NCBI RefSeq assembly: GCF_003434055.1
Contig: NZ_QVEX01000011.1
Span: forward strand, 62,001-126,000
Length of the DNA: 64,000 bases
DNA from: Enterocloster aldenensis
Lineage (GTDB): Bacteria > Bacillota > Clostridia > Lachnospirales > Lachnospiraceae
Direction: 5' to 3'
Positions 53,579 through 63,353 of the stretch are shown here, piece by piece; the stretch's first letter is position 1; every line of letters begins with the position of its first letter. Below the pieces are notes generated by a model. The model had not been told where the DNA came from. It saw only the letters and a list, made by a program, of their open reading frames with translations, and made no database searches. The translations under genes and the position numbers were made by a program.

Positions 53579-53722
53579 CAACACATCCGTGACCTGTTTT
53601 TCCGGGCCATACCATAAAAAATTGCAATAATGTTGTGCAAATGACATAAAAAGCTTGAAAAAATCAGAAAAATTTAGTAAAATATACGCATGGCTTAAAT
53701 TTTATATACAGGAGGGAAATTT

Positions 53723-55819
53723 ATGAACGTATATGGTACTGAACAAATCCGCAACGTTGTATTACTTGGACATGGAGGCGCCGGTAAGACGACAGTTGCG
53801 GAAGCATTGGCACTGGTGACCGGTGTTACAAAGCGTATGGGCAAGGTGCCTGACGGCAACACCATCAGCGATTATGACAAAGAAGAAGTCAAGAGACAGT
53901 TTTCAATTTCCACCACGCTGATTCCTTTGGAATATCAAGGGGAGAGCGGGCCAATTAAGATTAACCTTCTGGATACGCCGGGATTTTTTGATTTTGTAGG
54001 GGAAGTAGAGGAGGCCATCAGTGTTGCTGATGCAGCCATCATAGTTGTTAACTGCAAGGCAGGTATTGAACCTGGAACAGAAAAGGCATGGGAGATGTGT
54101 GAAAAGTACAAGCTGCCCAGGCTGATTTTCGTGACCAATATGGATGATGACCATGCCAGTTACCGTGAATTGGTAGTAAAGCTGGAGACGCGTTTCGGAC
54201 GTAAGATTGCCCCCTTCCAGCTGCCAATCCGTGAGAATGAAAAATTTGTAGGTTTCGTCAACGTGGTTAAGATGGCAGGACGCCGTTTCACGGAATTAAG
54301 CGATTATGTTGAGTGTGAGATTCCTGAATACGTGGAGAAGAACCTGACCATTGCCAGGGACGCCCTGATTGAGGCGGTTGCCGAGACCAATGAAGAATAT
54401 ATGGAACGATATTTCCTGGGAGAGGAGTTTACACAGGAGGAGATTTCCACCGCGCTCCGTGAGCATGTAATTGAAGGCGAAATCGTGCCGGTCATGATGG
54501 GTTCCGGTATCAACTGCCAGGGCTTTAAGGTGCTTCTTCAGTCCATTGACAAGTACTTCCCGTCACCGGACCATTTTGAGTGTATTGGTGTGGATGTTTC
54601 CACAGGCGAACGATTTACAGCCAAGTACAATGATGACGTATCCCTGTCCGCAAGGGTGTTCAAGACCATTGTTGACCCGTTCATCGGCAAATACTCCCTG
54701 ATGAAGATCTGTACCGGTACGTTAAAGGGCGATACGGTTGTATATAACGTGAATAAAGACACGGAAGAGAAGATTGGCAAGTTATATATACTGCGCGGCA
54801 AGGACCAGATTGAGGTCCAGGAATTAAGGGCCGGTGATATCGGCGCGGTCGCAAAGCTTACCGTGACCCAGACCGGCGATACCATGGCTGTCCGCACGGC
54901 GCCGATTGTGTACCACAAGCCTGAGATTTCCACTCCGTACACATACATGGCATATAAGGCAGTGAACAAGGGCGAGGACGATAAGGTTTCCACAGCGCTG
55001 TCACGTATGATGGAAGAAGACCAGACCCTTAAAGTGGTCAATGACGCGGAGAACCGCCAGGCGCTGCTGTATGGTATTGGCGACCAGCAGCTGGATGTGG
55101 TGGTAAGCAAGCTTCAGAGCCGCTATAAGGTGGACATCACGCTGACCAAACCTAAATTTGCATTCCGTGAAACCCTGCGCAAAAAAGTCAAGGTACAGGG
55201 CAAGCATAAGAAGCAGTCCGGCGGACACGGACAGTACGGCGATGTCATCATGGAATTTGAACCGTCCGGCGATTTGGAGACACCATATGTATTTGAGGAA
55301 AAGGTATTTGGCGGTTCCGTTCCAAAGAACTATTTCCCGGCTGTTGAAAAAGGGCTGCAGGAATGCGTTTTAAAAGGACCGCTGGCAGGATATCCGGTGG
55401 TGGGCCTGAAGGCAACCCTGTTAGATGGTTCCTACCATCCCGTTGATTCCTCTGAGATGGCGTTTAAGATGGCAACCATCCTGGCATTCAAACAGGGCTT
55501 CATGGACGCTGGTCCGGTGCTCTTGGAACCGATTGCTTCCCTTAAGGTTACGGTTCCGGATAAGTTTACCGGAGATGTCATGGGCGACCTGAACCGCAGG
55601 AGAGGACGCGTGCTTGGAATGAACTCCAACCACAACGGCAAACAGATTATTGAGGCTGACATTCCTATGTCGGAGCTCTTTGGATATAATACGGACCTGC
55701 GTTCCATGACCGGTGGCATCGGCGTGTTCTCATATGAATTCAGCCGCTACGAACAGGCTCCTGGTGATGTACAGAAGCGTGAGGTTGAGGCCAGGGCTGC
55801 GGCAAAGGATGGGGAATAA
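53723..55819 (+). CDS. Elongation factor G-like protein (EF-G2-type paralog)
   Basis: 698 residues with all five EF-G domains, but of the paralog type rather than canonical FusA. The G1 loop reads GHGGAGKTT (16-24), G3 is DTPGFFDF, and the G4 motif that reads guanine, normally NKxD, is TNMD (138-141). The domain IV tip GGHGQYGDVIMEFEP is retained. Related EF-G2 proteins in other bacteria bind the ribosome but have weak or no GTPase activity and act in slow growth (family knowledge, from memory). It stands alone, away from rpsL-rpsG-tuf. AGGAGGG precedes ATG 53723. Confidence 0.9.
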   Translation: MNVYGTEQIRNVVLLGHGGAGKTTVAEALALVTGVTKRMGKVPDGNTISDYDKEEVKRQFSISTTLIPLEYQGESGPIKINLLDTPGFFDFVGEVEEAISVADAAIIVVNCKAGIEPGTEKAWEMCEKYKLPRLIFVTNMDDDHASYRELVVKLETRFGRKIAPFQLPIRENEKFVGFVNVVKMAGRRFTELSDYVECEIPEYVEKNLTIARDALIEAVAETNEEYMERYFLGEEFTQEEISTALREHVIEGEIVPVMMGSGINCQGFKVLLQSIDKYFPSPDHFECIGVDVSTGERFTAKYNDDVSLSARVFKTIVDPFIGKYSLMKICTGTLKGDTVVYNVNKDTEEKIGKLYILRGKDQIEVQELRAGDIGAVAKLTVTQTGDTMAVRTAPIVYHKPEISTPYTYMAYKAVNKGEDDKVSTALSRMMEEDQTLKVVNDAENRQALLYGIGDQQLDVVVSKLQSRYKVDITLTKPKFAFRETLRKKVKVQGKHKKQSGGHGQYGDVIMEFEPSGDLETPYVFEEKVFGGSVPKNYFPAVEKGLQECVLKGPLAGYPVVGLKATLLDGSYHPVDSSEMAFKMATILAFKQGFMDAGPVLLEPIASLKVTVPDKFTGDVMGDLNRRRGRVLGMNSNHNGKQIIEADIPMSELFGYNTDLRSMTGGIGVFSYEFSRYEQAPGDVQKREVEARAAAKDGE

Positions 55820-55873
55820 GCAGCAATCCTAGACCTGTGCGGTCCATACATGGAATGTCTTGATGATAGCATG

Positions 55874-55904
55874 CTGCCCGCAGATTTTGCGGGCAGTGTT
55901 TTTT
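55874..55904 (+). terminator. Terminator after the EF-G paralog
   Basis: CTGCCCGCA / TGCGGGCAG, a 9-bp perfect stem, followed by TGTTTTTT. Confidence 0.92.
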
Positions 55905-55979
55905 CCGCTTTCTGTGAAACAGCGGGGCGGAACAGCATATAATAAAGATATTGTGATAAAAGATAAAAAAATCAAGAAG

Positions 55980-55995
55980 TGTTGCAAAAGTCACA
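55980..55995. promoter_or_regulatory. Degenerate Crp/Fnr-type site before the rubredoxin gene
   Basis: TGTTG-N6-TCACA, with one half-site identical to the site before sufC. It is centred 29.5 bases from the start of a TATATT (56017-56022), the same geometry as at sufC. Weak on its own. Confidence 0.35.
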
Positions 55996-56077
55996 GAAAG
56001 ACAGGAATGAATATGATATATTAATCACATCAAAAGGAAACAAATTAAATAAATTTTTAATACAGGAGGAAATTAAA

Positions 56078-56242
56078 ATGAAGAAATATGTATGCGATCC
56101 ATGTGGATGGATATATGACCCTGAGGTTGGCGATCCGGATGGCGGTATTGCACCTGGAACAGCATTTGAGGATATCCCGGATGATTGGGTATGTCCGCTC
56201 TGCGGCGTTGGTAAGGATATGTTCTCTGAGGTTGAAGAGTAA
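56078..56242 (+). CDS. Rubredoxin
   Basis: 54-residue one-iron electron carrier: Cys6, Cys9 ([10 protein letters not shown]) and Cys39, Cys42 (CPLCG) hold Fe(SCys)4. Rubredoxins pass electrons in oxygen and peroxide defence or other redox reactions of anaerobes. The frame opens at 55979, but ATG 56078 follows AGGAGGA and begins with the standard MKKYVCDPC. Monocistronic, closed by a terminator. Confidence 0.98.
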   Translation: MKKYVCDPCGWIYDPEVGDPDGGIAPGTAFEDIPDDWVCPLCGVGKDMFSEVEE

Positions 56243-56266
56243 TATGGATTTGTAAGGATAAGACAG

Positions 56267-56307
56267 AACACCTCTTTCAGGCAGGTTTACTGAAAAGAGG
56301 TGTTTTT
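56267..56307 (+). terminator. Terminator after rubredoxin
   Basis: AACACCTCTTTCAG pairs with CTGAAAAGAGGTGTT (one mismatch or bulge), ending in TTTTTG. Confidence 0.9.
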
Positions 56308-56389
56308 GTGTGAAAATCCCCTTGAGTATGAACAGGGAAGCGATTACAATATAAGGTAGACTTCATTACACGGTAGAGAGGGTACTTTT

Positions 56390-58957
56390 ATGACTGAGGA
56401 GCAGATAAAACTGTTTAAGGGCACGTTTCTGTCCATGATCCTGGACCAGATGCACTCCAATATCTATATATCAGATACAGAGACAGATGAAATCCTGTAT
56501 ATGAATCAAACCATGAAAAGGGCCTTTGGACTGGAGGACCCGGAAGGGAAGCACTGCTGGAAGGTCCTGCAGAAGGGGATGGACCGGCGGTGCGAATTCT
56601 GCCATATAGACCTTCTGAAAAAGGGAGAGGAAGGCAATGAAAGTACCTGGCGTGAGAGCAATGCACTGACTGGCCGCAGTTATCAGAACTATGACAGCCT
56701 GCTCCGGTGGGACGGAAGGACCTATCATATTCAGGATTCCGTGGATGTGACGGAATATGACAAGATGTTTTATTCTGCACGCATGGATGAACTGACACAG
56801 ATGCTAAACCGGAGAGGCGGCAACGAACGTCTGGCCCAGACCATTGAACAGGCGGAACGGGAAAACCAGATCCTTACCCTTGTCCTGTATGATATAAACG
56901 AACTGAAGCGTGTGAATGACCAGTATGGACACAGCGCAGGGGATGCTCTTTTGCGTTATGTTGCATCCATTACCAAAGAAGGACTGGGCAGGATGGATTT
57001 CATGTTCCGCCTCAGCGGGGATGAGTTTGTAATGCTTTTCTATGGACGGAGTAAATCAGAGGTGGAGGAAAGCATGAAGCGTATCCTCATGCGGGCCAGT
57101 CAGGACAGGGAGCATCTGGACGTGGACTATGGGGTTCCCTTCAGCTATGGCCTTACGGAGATTTATCCGGGGGAAAACAGTTCCATTGATGAAATCATCG
57201 CCAGGGCGGATGAGCAGATGTATATACAGAAAAGGGATTATCACATCGGCCGCGCCAGGGAGGCGCTGAAGGAAGGAAAGGAATGCGGGACAGGCAGTCT
57301 TTTTGATTATGACAGCGAGACATTTTACCAGGCCCTTTCAGCCAGCACCGAGGATTACATTTTTGTGGGTGATATGGGCACAGGAGTGTTCCATTATCCC
57401 CAGACCATGGTGGATGAGTTCGGACTGCCGGGCCAGGTGGTGAAGAATGCAGCCGCATTCTGGGCCGGGTTAATCCATCCCCATGATGAGGCATACTTTT
57501 TGGAAAGCAACCAGGATATAGCGGATGGCAGGGAGGATTACCACAACATTGAATACAGGGCCAGGAATGTAAAGGGCGAATGGATATGGCTCCGCTGCAG
57601 GGGCAAGATGATCCGGGGCAAGGATGGACGTCCCGGACTGTTTGCAGGCATGATTACCAATCTTGGAAAACGGAACCGGATTGACCATATGACCGGACTG
57701 TATAATAAATATGAGTTTGAAGGCGATATAAAGAAGTACCTGGTGGACCACATGGAGGTGGATACCATTGGAATCATGATCCTGGACCTGGATTCTTTTA
57801 AGAACATCAACGACCTTTATGACAGGTCCTTTGGGGATGAGGTGCTGCGCATCACGGCCCAGAAGGTGTCGTCCATTCTTCCCGCCAATGCCAAGCTTTA
57901 CCGGCTGGACGGGGATGAATTCGGGGTCCTGTGCATGGGCTGCGGTGAGGAGGCGGGTCGGGAAATCTTCACCAAAATACAGCAGGTTTTCCACAAACAG
58001 CAGGAATACAGCGGAAGGAAGTATTATTGTACTATTTCCGCCGGTTATACCACTTATCCAAAGGATGGGGTTAATTACCTGGAACTTTTAAAATGCGCCA
58101 ACTACTCCCTGGAACATTCCAAGCTTATGGGAAAGAACCGTATGACCGTGTTCTCCAAGGACATCCTTTGCCGAAGGGAACGACGGCTGGAACTGGTTGA
58201 ACTTCTGCGTGAAAGCATGGACAGGGGGTTTGCCGGTTTTTCCATCCACTATCAGCCCCAGGTGGACACGCAGACCGGGAGCCTTCAGGGCGCGGAAGCG
58301 CTGGCCAGGTGGCATTGCAGCAAGTATGGGGACATCTCTCCTGGAGAATTCATCCCGCTTTTGGAACAGAGCGGGATGATCATGAATATGGGGCGGTGGA
58401 TTTTCTGCCATGCAGCTGCACAGTGCAGGGAGTGGTGCCGGTATATGCCTGATTTTCAGATGAGCATCAACCTGTCCTATATGCAGCTGTCAGAGGATGA
58501 TGTCATATCCTATATAGAAGATACCCTTAAGGAACTGGGGCTGCCGCCCTCCCATGTGGTCATGGAACTGACGGAAACCTATCTGGCAACAGCGGATGAG
58601 GAGACGCTCAGGATGCTGGATGATATGAAGGCAGCCGGGATCCGGGTTGCCATGGATGATTTTGGCGTGGGGTATTCCTCCCTGTTTTCCCTTAAAACCA
58701 TCCCGGTGGACATTGTGAAGATTGACCGCGGATTCGTAAAGGGCATTACCTCGGACCTGTTTAACGCCACTTTCATACGTTCCATCACGGAAATGTGCCA
58801 TGATGTGGGCAAACAGGTGTGCCTGGAAGGGGTGGAGACAGGAGAGGAATACCTGGCAGTGAAAGAACTTGGAATGGAATATATACAGGGCTTTTATTTT
58901 GGGCGCCCCGAGCCCCCGGATGTTTTTGAAAAAAGGCTTAAGTGCCTAAAGGAATAG
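56390..58957 (+). CDS. Cyclic-di-GMP signalling protein, PAS-GGDEF-PAS-GGDEF-EAL
   Basis: 855 residues, soluble. Order: PAS with a CEFCHIDLL Cys motif (about 15-125), GGDEF-1 with SGDEF (209-213), a second PAS (about 300-430), GGDEF-2 with DGDEF (507-511), and EAL (EAL at 636-638). Both active-site loops are permitted GGDEF variants; neither has an RxxD inhibitory site at the usual place. The EAL keeps INLS, MELTE, MDDFGVGYSS, VKIDRG and LEGVE, so it should degrade c-di-GMP. Its last 12 bases overlap the convergent Crp/Fnr gene. Confidence 0.93.
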   Translation: MTEEQIKLFKGTFLSMILDQMHSNIYISDTETDEILYMNQTMKRAFGLEDPEGKHCWKVLQKGMDRRCEFCHIDLLKKGEEGNESTWRESNALTGRSYQNYDSLLRWDGRTYHIQDSVDVTEYDKMFYSARMDELTQMLNRRGGNERLAQTIEQAERENQILTLVLYDINELKRVNDQYGHSAGDALLRYVASITKEGLGRMDFMFRLSGDEFVMLFYGRSKSEVEESMKRILMRASQDREHLDVDYGVPFSYGLTEIYPGENSSIDEIIARADEQMYIQKRDYHIGRAREALKEGKECGTGSLFDYDSETFYQALSASTEDYIFVGDMGTGVFHYPQTMVDEFGLPGQVVKNAAAFWAGLIHPHDEAYFLESNQDIADGREDYHNIEYRARNVKGEWIWLRCRGKMIRGKDGRPGLFAGMITNLGKRNRIDHMTGLYNKYEFEGDIKKYLVDHMEVDTIGIMILDLDSFKNINDLYDRSFGDEVLRITAQKVSSILPANAKLYRLDGDEFGVLCMGCGEEAGREIFTKIQQVFHKQQEYSGRKYYCTISAGYTTYPKDGVNYLELLKCANYSLEHSKLMGKNRMTVFSKDILCRRERRLELVELLRESMDRGFAGFSIHYQPQVDTQTGSLQGAEALARWHCSKYGDISPGEFIPLLEQSGMIMNMGRWIFCHAAAQCREWCRYMPDFQMSINLSYMQLSEDDVISYIEDTLKELGLPPSHVVMELTETYLATADEETLRMLDDMKAAGIRVAMDDFGVGYSSLFSLKTIPVDIVKIDRGFVKGITSDLFNATFIRSITEMCHDVGKQVCLEGVETGEEYLAVKELGMEYIQGFYFGRPEPPDVFEKRLKCLKE

Positions 58958-59596
58958 GTGCACCCTGCGTTTATCTATCTCAATCAGATGTTCCTTCTTC
59001 ATGCGGCCCAGCTCCCGGGTCATGGCGCTACGGTCAATGGAAAGATAATCCGCCAGGTCTACCATGGTAAAGGGGAGGCTAAAGGAGGGACTATCTGCCT
59101 GACCGGCCAGTTGGAGGAAATAACACATGAGTTTTTCACGGATGGTGCGCTGTGATAAAACCTCCACCCTGCGGCTTAAATTAAGGGCGCGCCCGGATAT
59201 CATGTCCAGCAGGTTCTGGGTCAGCTGGTGATGGTGCCGGCACGCCTTGGTGCAGGGGGAGCTGATGGTTGCATAGTGTATGAAAAGCACATCACAGGCG
59301 CTGTCGCTGATGACGCTGATTCCCGCGTGTCCGTTTCCGTCACAGGACAGCAGATAGCCAAAGATATCCTGGGGTGCAAGCCGCTCAAGGATGGTCCTGG
59401 AGCCGCCATATTCATAACGGACAACGGAAGCGCTGCCTTTGCCGATGATGCCGATATCGTCAAAGCCTTTGTCGTAATCACATATGATATCGCCGGCCCT
59501 GAACTGTCTGGTCCTTCCGTCCAGGCAGGTGAGCAGGCTTTTATATTCTTCCATGGATATGTCTTTAAATAAGTTTTTCTGAAAATATTCTGTCAT
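58946..59596 (-). CDS. Crp/Fnr-family transcriptional regulator
   Basis: 216 residues: cyclic-nucleotide-binding-type beta barrel (RAGDIICDYDKGFDDIGIIGKGSASVVRYEYGGSRTILERLAPQDIFG, about 30-90), a long dimerisation helix, and a C-terminal helix-turn-helix MVDLADYLSIDRSAMTRELGRMKKEHLIEIDKRRVHL. No Fnr-type N-terminal Cys cluster; one stretch reads SCDGNGHAGISVISDSACDVLF with CTKACRHHH after it, so metal or redox sensing is possible but unproven. Its promoter -35 lies in a perfect TGTTGCAATTGCAACA palindrome, so it probably represses itself. The protein may also act on sufC. Confidence 0.9.
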   Translation of the reverse strand: MTEYFQKNLFKDISMEEYKSLLTCLDGRTRQFRAGDIICDYDKGFDDIGIIGKGSASVVRYEYGGSRTILERLAPQDIFGYLLSCDGNGHAGISVISDSACDVLFIHYATISSPCTKACRHHHQLTQNLLDMISGRALNLSRRVEVLSQRTIREKLMCYFLQLAGQADSPSFSLPFTMVDLADYLSIDRSAMTRELGRMKKEHLIEIDKRRVHLFL

Positions 59597-59635
59597 CTCT
59601 TTTACCCTGCTATTATTTATGGTATGATAATGAAT

Positions 59636-59664
59636 ATCATAATACTTTTCTGTTGCAATTGCAA
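59636..59664 (-). promoter_or_regulatory. Promoter of the Crp/Fnr regulator gene
   Basis: Minus strand TTGCAA (59664-59659), a 17-base spacer and TATGAT (59641-59636). The -35 is inside the palindrome and the -10 inside another dyad, TATGATA-n5-TATCATA (59623-59641). Confidence 0.7.
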
Positions 59665-59670
59665 CAGAAA
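59647..59670. promoter_or_regulatory. Perfect 24-bp palindrome, Crp/Fnr operator
   Basis: TTTC-TGTTGCAATTGCAACA-GAAA, perfectly symmetric, with core TGTTG-N6-CAACA. It lies between the divergent regulator and CPBP protease genes. Confidence 0.75.
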
Positions 59671-59726
59671 TATGACAAATTCACAGGGAGAAAATAACAC
59701 AACATATGATACAGGAAGAGGACCGC

Positions 59727-60752
59727 ATGGCAATGCAATTGGAGGAAGAGGCAAGGGCGCTGGGAAAAAGGCAGAGAAAGCAGTTTTCCCATGTGGGTCT
59801 GGTGGCTGCCGCTTTTATGATAGTCACATTCCTGGCCCAGATTGCAGTGATTTCGTTTGCAGGTTTCATTAACTACCTGCTGGGAGGAATCATTGATTTA
59901 TTCAGCGGGCCGGGAATCCTTCTTCTGTCCGCCATTCCCATGTATTTTGTGGCATTTCCCGTTTCCGTGGCCCTGATCCAGCTGATACCCAGATGCGGCC
60001 GCGCACAGAGTCAGCCCTGGGGAATCGGTAAGTTTGCGGCCTGCCTTGTGATTTCGGTGGGAATCGGGCTGGCAGGGAACCTGCTGGGACAGTTTGTGGA
60101 ATGGTTTAAGCCGTCCGTCGGGGACGACAGCCAGCTGAACGAACTTCTGATGAATTCCGGACTGTGGATGACGGTGCTGTTTACCGTGCTCATGGCCCCG
60201 GTGGTGGAGGAGCTGTTTTTCAGGAAACTGCTTATGGACCGTCTTCTGGGATATGGGGAAGGACCGGCTATCCTTATGTCCGGCCTGATGTTTGGTATGG
60301 CACACGGGAATTTCTCCCAGTTCTTTTATGCCTTTGGGATTGGTGTGCTGTGGGCTTATGTGTACGCCAAGACGGGAAAGGTGGGTTATACCATTGCTTT
60401 CCACATGATTTTTAATTTTTTGGGCGGCGCCATTGCAGTTGAACTGACAAAAGGCGCCAGCGGGGCCTTTGAAAACTCCTGGTTCGTCCAGGGAGTGGGG
60501 CGGATGCTGTCATTGGATTTTGGGGCTGTCATAGCTGCGGTATCAGGATTTCTTATGACAGGGTATTTTGTGTTCATGGTGGCCTGTCTCGTGGGAGGCA
60601 TTGTGCTGCTGATCCTGTATCGGAGAAAGATACAAATTGAACCTGGGACATGGCCCATAAGAAAAGGTGCGCGTTTCAAAACCGTGGTTTTAAATGTGGG
60701 TATGATTCTTTATTTTCTTGTGTGCATCAGCCTTTTTGTCATGAACTGGTAG
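59727..60752 (+). CDS. CPBP-family intramembrane metalloprotease
   Basis: About 341 residues with some seven to eight membrane segments. The Abi/CAAX-like motifs are present: Glu161-Glu162 in VEELFFRKLL (EExxxR), His193 in GMAHGNFSQFF, and a later FHMIFNFLG. Such proteins cleave prenylated or other membrane substrates, or serve in bacteriocin self-immunity; role here unknown. The frame opens at 59706, but CAGGAAGAGGA points to ATG 59727. Divergent from the Crp/Fnr gene and next to its operator. Confidence 0.88.
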   Translation: MAMQLEEEARALGKRQRKQFSHVGLVAAAFMIVTFLAQIAVISFAGFINYLLGGIIDLFSGPGILLLSAIPMYFVAFPVSVALIQLIPRCGRAQSQPWGIGKFAACLVISVGIGLAGNLLGQFVEWFKPSVGDDSQLNELLMNSGLWMTVLFTVLMAPVVEELFFRKLLMDRLLGYGEGPAILMSGLMFGMAHGNFSQFFYAFGIGVLWAYVYAKTGKVGYTIAFHMIFNFLGGAIAVELTKGASGAFENSWFVQGVGRMLSLDFGAVIAAVSGFLMTGYFVFMVACLVGGIVLLILYRRKIQIEPGTWPIRKGARFKTVVLNVGMILYFLVCISLFVMNW

Positions 60753-60861
60753 GTCCTGCCGTTGCTTTGCAGTGGTAAAGCTGTAATGAATGACAGTGGA
60801 TGACATGTGAAAAATAAAATGAACCACAACATAAAAGCTGTGGGAACTACAGTAAAAAAGC

Positions 60862-60890
60862 TGGACAAATAGAAAATTTTGCTTTATAGT
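60862..60890 (+). promoter_or_regulatory. Promoter of the aconitase-citrate synthase unit
   Basis: TGGACA (60862-60867), a 17-base spacer and TATAGT (60885-60890). Confidence 0.75.
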
Positions 60891-60974
60891 ATTAAACAAC
60901 GAAGGCAAAGGGGCATGCGCCATGAACAGTGCGGCCCTTTTTTGTAAAATATATAAGACCGGAGGTAAAAGGAA

Positions 60975-63284
60975 ATGGTATCATTATATGAAGGCGGTAT
61001 TTACCTGGTAAACGGGACCGGGATTGTTCCGGAAACAGAAAGCGGGAAAGTGAAAGCCCTGACCGGCAGGGAAGCGGATAAGGAAGCTGCCAGAAAGGGA
61101 ACCATTGCATATTCCATTCTTGAGGCACACAACACATCTGACAATATGGAACATCTTAAGCTCCGTTTTGACAGCATGGCCAGCCACGATATCACATTTG
61201 TGGGAATCGTGCAGACAGCCAAGGCATCCGGGATGGAGCGGTTTCCCATTCCTTATGTACTGACCAATTGCCATAACACACTCTGCGCAGTGGGCGGCAC
61301 CATCAACGAGGATGACCACATGTTTGGCCTTTCCGCTGCCAAGAAGTATGGCGGTATCTACGTACCTCCCCACATTGCGGTCATCCATCAGTATATGAGG
61401 GAAATGATGGCAGGCTGCGGGAAGATGATTCTTGGCTCTGACAGCCACACGCGCTACGGCGCGCTGGGAACCATGGCAGTGGGCGAAGGCGGCGGTGAGC
61501 TGGTAAAGCAGCTGCTTCAGGATACATACGACGTGGCCTATCCAGGCGTGGTTGCCGTGTATCTTGACGGGGCGCCCCAGCCGGGCACAGGACCTCAGGA
61601 TATTGCCCTTGCCATCATAGGAGCCGTGTTTAAGAATGGTTATGTGAAGAACAAGGTAATGGAGTTTGTGGGACCGGGCGTTGCTTCCATGTCCACGGAT
61701 TACCGCAATGGCGTTGATGTGATGACCACGGAGACTACCTGTTTAAGTTCCATCTGGAAGACGGATGAGGATACCAGGGATTATCTTGCAAAACACAACC
61801 GGGCAGAGGATTATAAGGAGTTATCCCCGGCTGATGTGGCATATTACGATGGCTGCGTTTATGTGGACCTGTCCACGGTAAAGCCTATGATTGCCCTTCC
61901 CTTCCATCCAAGCAATACATATGAGATTGAGGAGCTGAAGGCCAATATGCAGGATATCCTTGCAGGGGTTGAGAAGGAAGCAGCCAGGATATCAGGTGGC
62001 AAGGCAGGATTCACCCTTCTTGACAAAGTGAAGGACGGCGGTCTGATGGTACAGCAGGCAGTGATTGCAGGCTGTGCAGGCGGGACCTACAGCAATGTGA
62101 TGGAAGCAGCCCATGCACTGAAGGGTAAGAACTGCGGATGCGATGAATTTTCACTGGCAGTCTATCCTTCCTCACAGCCCGTGTTCGCAGACCTTGTGAA
62201 GAAGGGGGCTGTGTCTGACCTGATGGATGCAGGAGCCATCATCCGCACCGCGTTCTGCGGCCCATGCTTCGGAGCCGGGGACACCCCCTGCAACAACGGG
62301 CTCAGTGTCCGCCATACCACCAGGAACTTCCCTAACCGTGAGGGTTCCAAGCCGGGTAACGGACAGATGGCGGCAGTGGCGCTTATGGATGCCCGTTCCA
62401 TTGCTGCCACGGCGGCCAACGGAGGCAGGCTTACATCTGCCTGGGAGATGGACTGCTGGGGCAATGTGCCTGAGTATGGGTTTGATGACATTTCCTATAA
62501 AAACCGTGTGTACATGGGCTATGGAAACGGGGATACAAATAAGAACCTTATCTATGGTCCCAATATTAAGGACTGGCCGGAGATGAGTCCTCTGGCGGAT
62601 AACATCCTGTTAAAGGTATGTTCCAAAATCATGGACCCGGTGACCACCACCGACGAACTAATCCCATCCGGCGAGACCTCCTCCTACCGCTCCAATCCAC
62701 TGGGGCTGGCAGAGTTTACCCTTTCCAGAAGGGACCCTGGGTATGTGGGGCGCACAAAGGAAGTGGATCAATTAGAAAAAGCAAGGGTCCGGGAAGGCGC
62801 TGACAGGGAACTGGAGCTGGAGCCAAGGCTTAAGAATATATTTAAGGCCATCAACCAGATTGAGGGCAATGAACAGGTGACGGCAAAGGATACGGAGATT
62901 GGCAGCATGATTTATGCAGTGAAGCCGGGTGACGGCTCTGCAAGGGAACAGGCGGCCAGCTGTCAGCGGGTGATTGGGGGCCTTGCCAATATATGTAAGG
63001 AATTCGCAACCAAGCGCTATCGCTCCAATGTGATGAACTGGGGAATGGTCCCCTTCCAGATGGAGGCTGATCCTGAGTTTGAGGTGGGGGATTACATCTA
63101 CGTCCCCGGCATCCGGGCTGCCCTGGACGGTGATTTAAAGAACATCAAGGCTTATGTCCTTGGGGACGGGGAAACGCAGGTCCCGGCAAAGACATTGGAT
63201 TTATATATTACGGATATGACCGCGGAGGAACGGGAGATTGTAAAGGCAGGATGCCTGATTAATTATAACCGCGGCAGGCACTGA
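60975..63284 (+). CDS. acn: Aconitate hydratase family protein
   Basis: 769 residues. Interconverts citrate and isocitrate through a [4Fe-4S] cluster whose ligands appear to be Cys367 (GCAGGTYSN), Cys428 and Cys431 ([12 protein letters not shown]). [26 protein letters not shown] is the aconitase/IPMI signature, and the swivel domain is at the C-terminus. It is a divergent clostridial-type aconitase, different in length from AcnA (about 900) and AcnB. GGAGG precedes ATG 60975. The next gene is citrate synthase, so this is the oxidative entry to glutamate. Confidence 0.92.
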   Translation: MVSLYEGGIYLVNGTGIVPETESGKVKALTGREADKEAARKGTIAYSILEAHNTSDNMEHLKLRFDSMASHDITFVGIVQTAKASGMERFPIPYVLTNCHNTLCAVGGTINEDDHMFGLSAAKKYGGIYVPPHIAVIHQYMREMMAGCGKMILGSDSHTRYGALGTMAVGEGGGELVKQLLQDTYDVAYPGVVAVYLDGAPQPGTGPQDIALAIIGAVFKNGYVKNKVMEFVGPGVASMSTDYRNGVDVMTTETTCLSSIWKTDEDTRDYLAKHNRAEDYKELSPADVAYYDGCVYVDLSTVKPMIALPFHPSNTYEIEELKANMQDILAGVEKEAARISGGKAGFTLLDKVKDGGLMVQQAVIAGCAGGTYSNVMEAAHALKGKNCGCDEFSLAVYPSSQPVFADLVKKGAVSDLMDAGAIIRTAFCGPCFGAGDTPCNNGLSVRHTTRNFPNREGSKPGNGQMAAVALMDARSIAATAANGGRLTSAWEMDCWGNVPEYGFDDISYKNRVYMGYGNGDTNKNLIYGPNIKDWPEMSPLADNILLKVCSKIMDPVTTTDELIPSGETSSYRSNPLGLAEFTLSRRDPGYVGRTKEVDQLEKARVREGADRELELEPRLKNIFKAINQIEGNEQVTAKDTEIGSMIYAVKPGDGSAREQAASCQRVIGGLANICKEFATKRYRSNVMNWGMVPFQMEADPEFEVGDYIYVPGIRAALDGDLKNIKAYVLGDGETQVPAKTLDLYITDMTAEEREIVKAGCLINYNRGRH

Positions 63285-63353
63285 CAGAAGAATGGGTTGG
63301 CAGGCGTAGGCAGTACTGTGTTCCGGTACTGGTTTTAGAGAGGAGTAATGACA

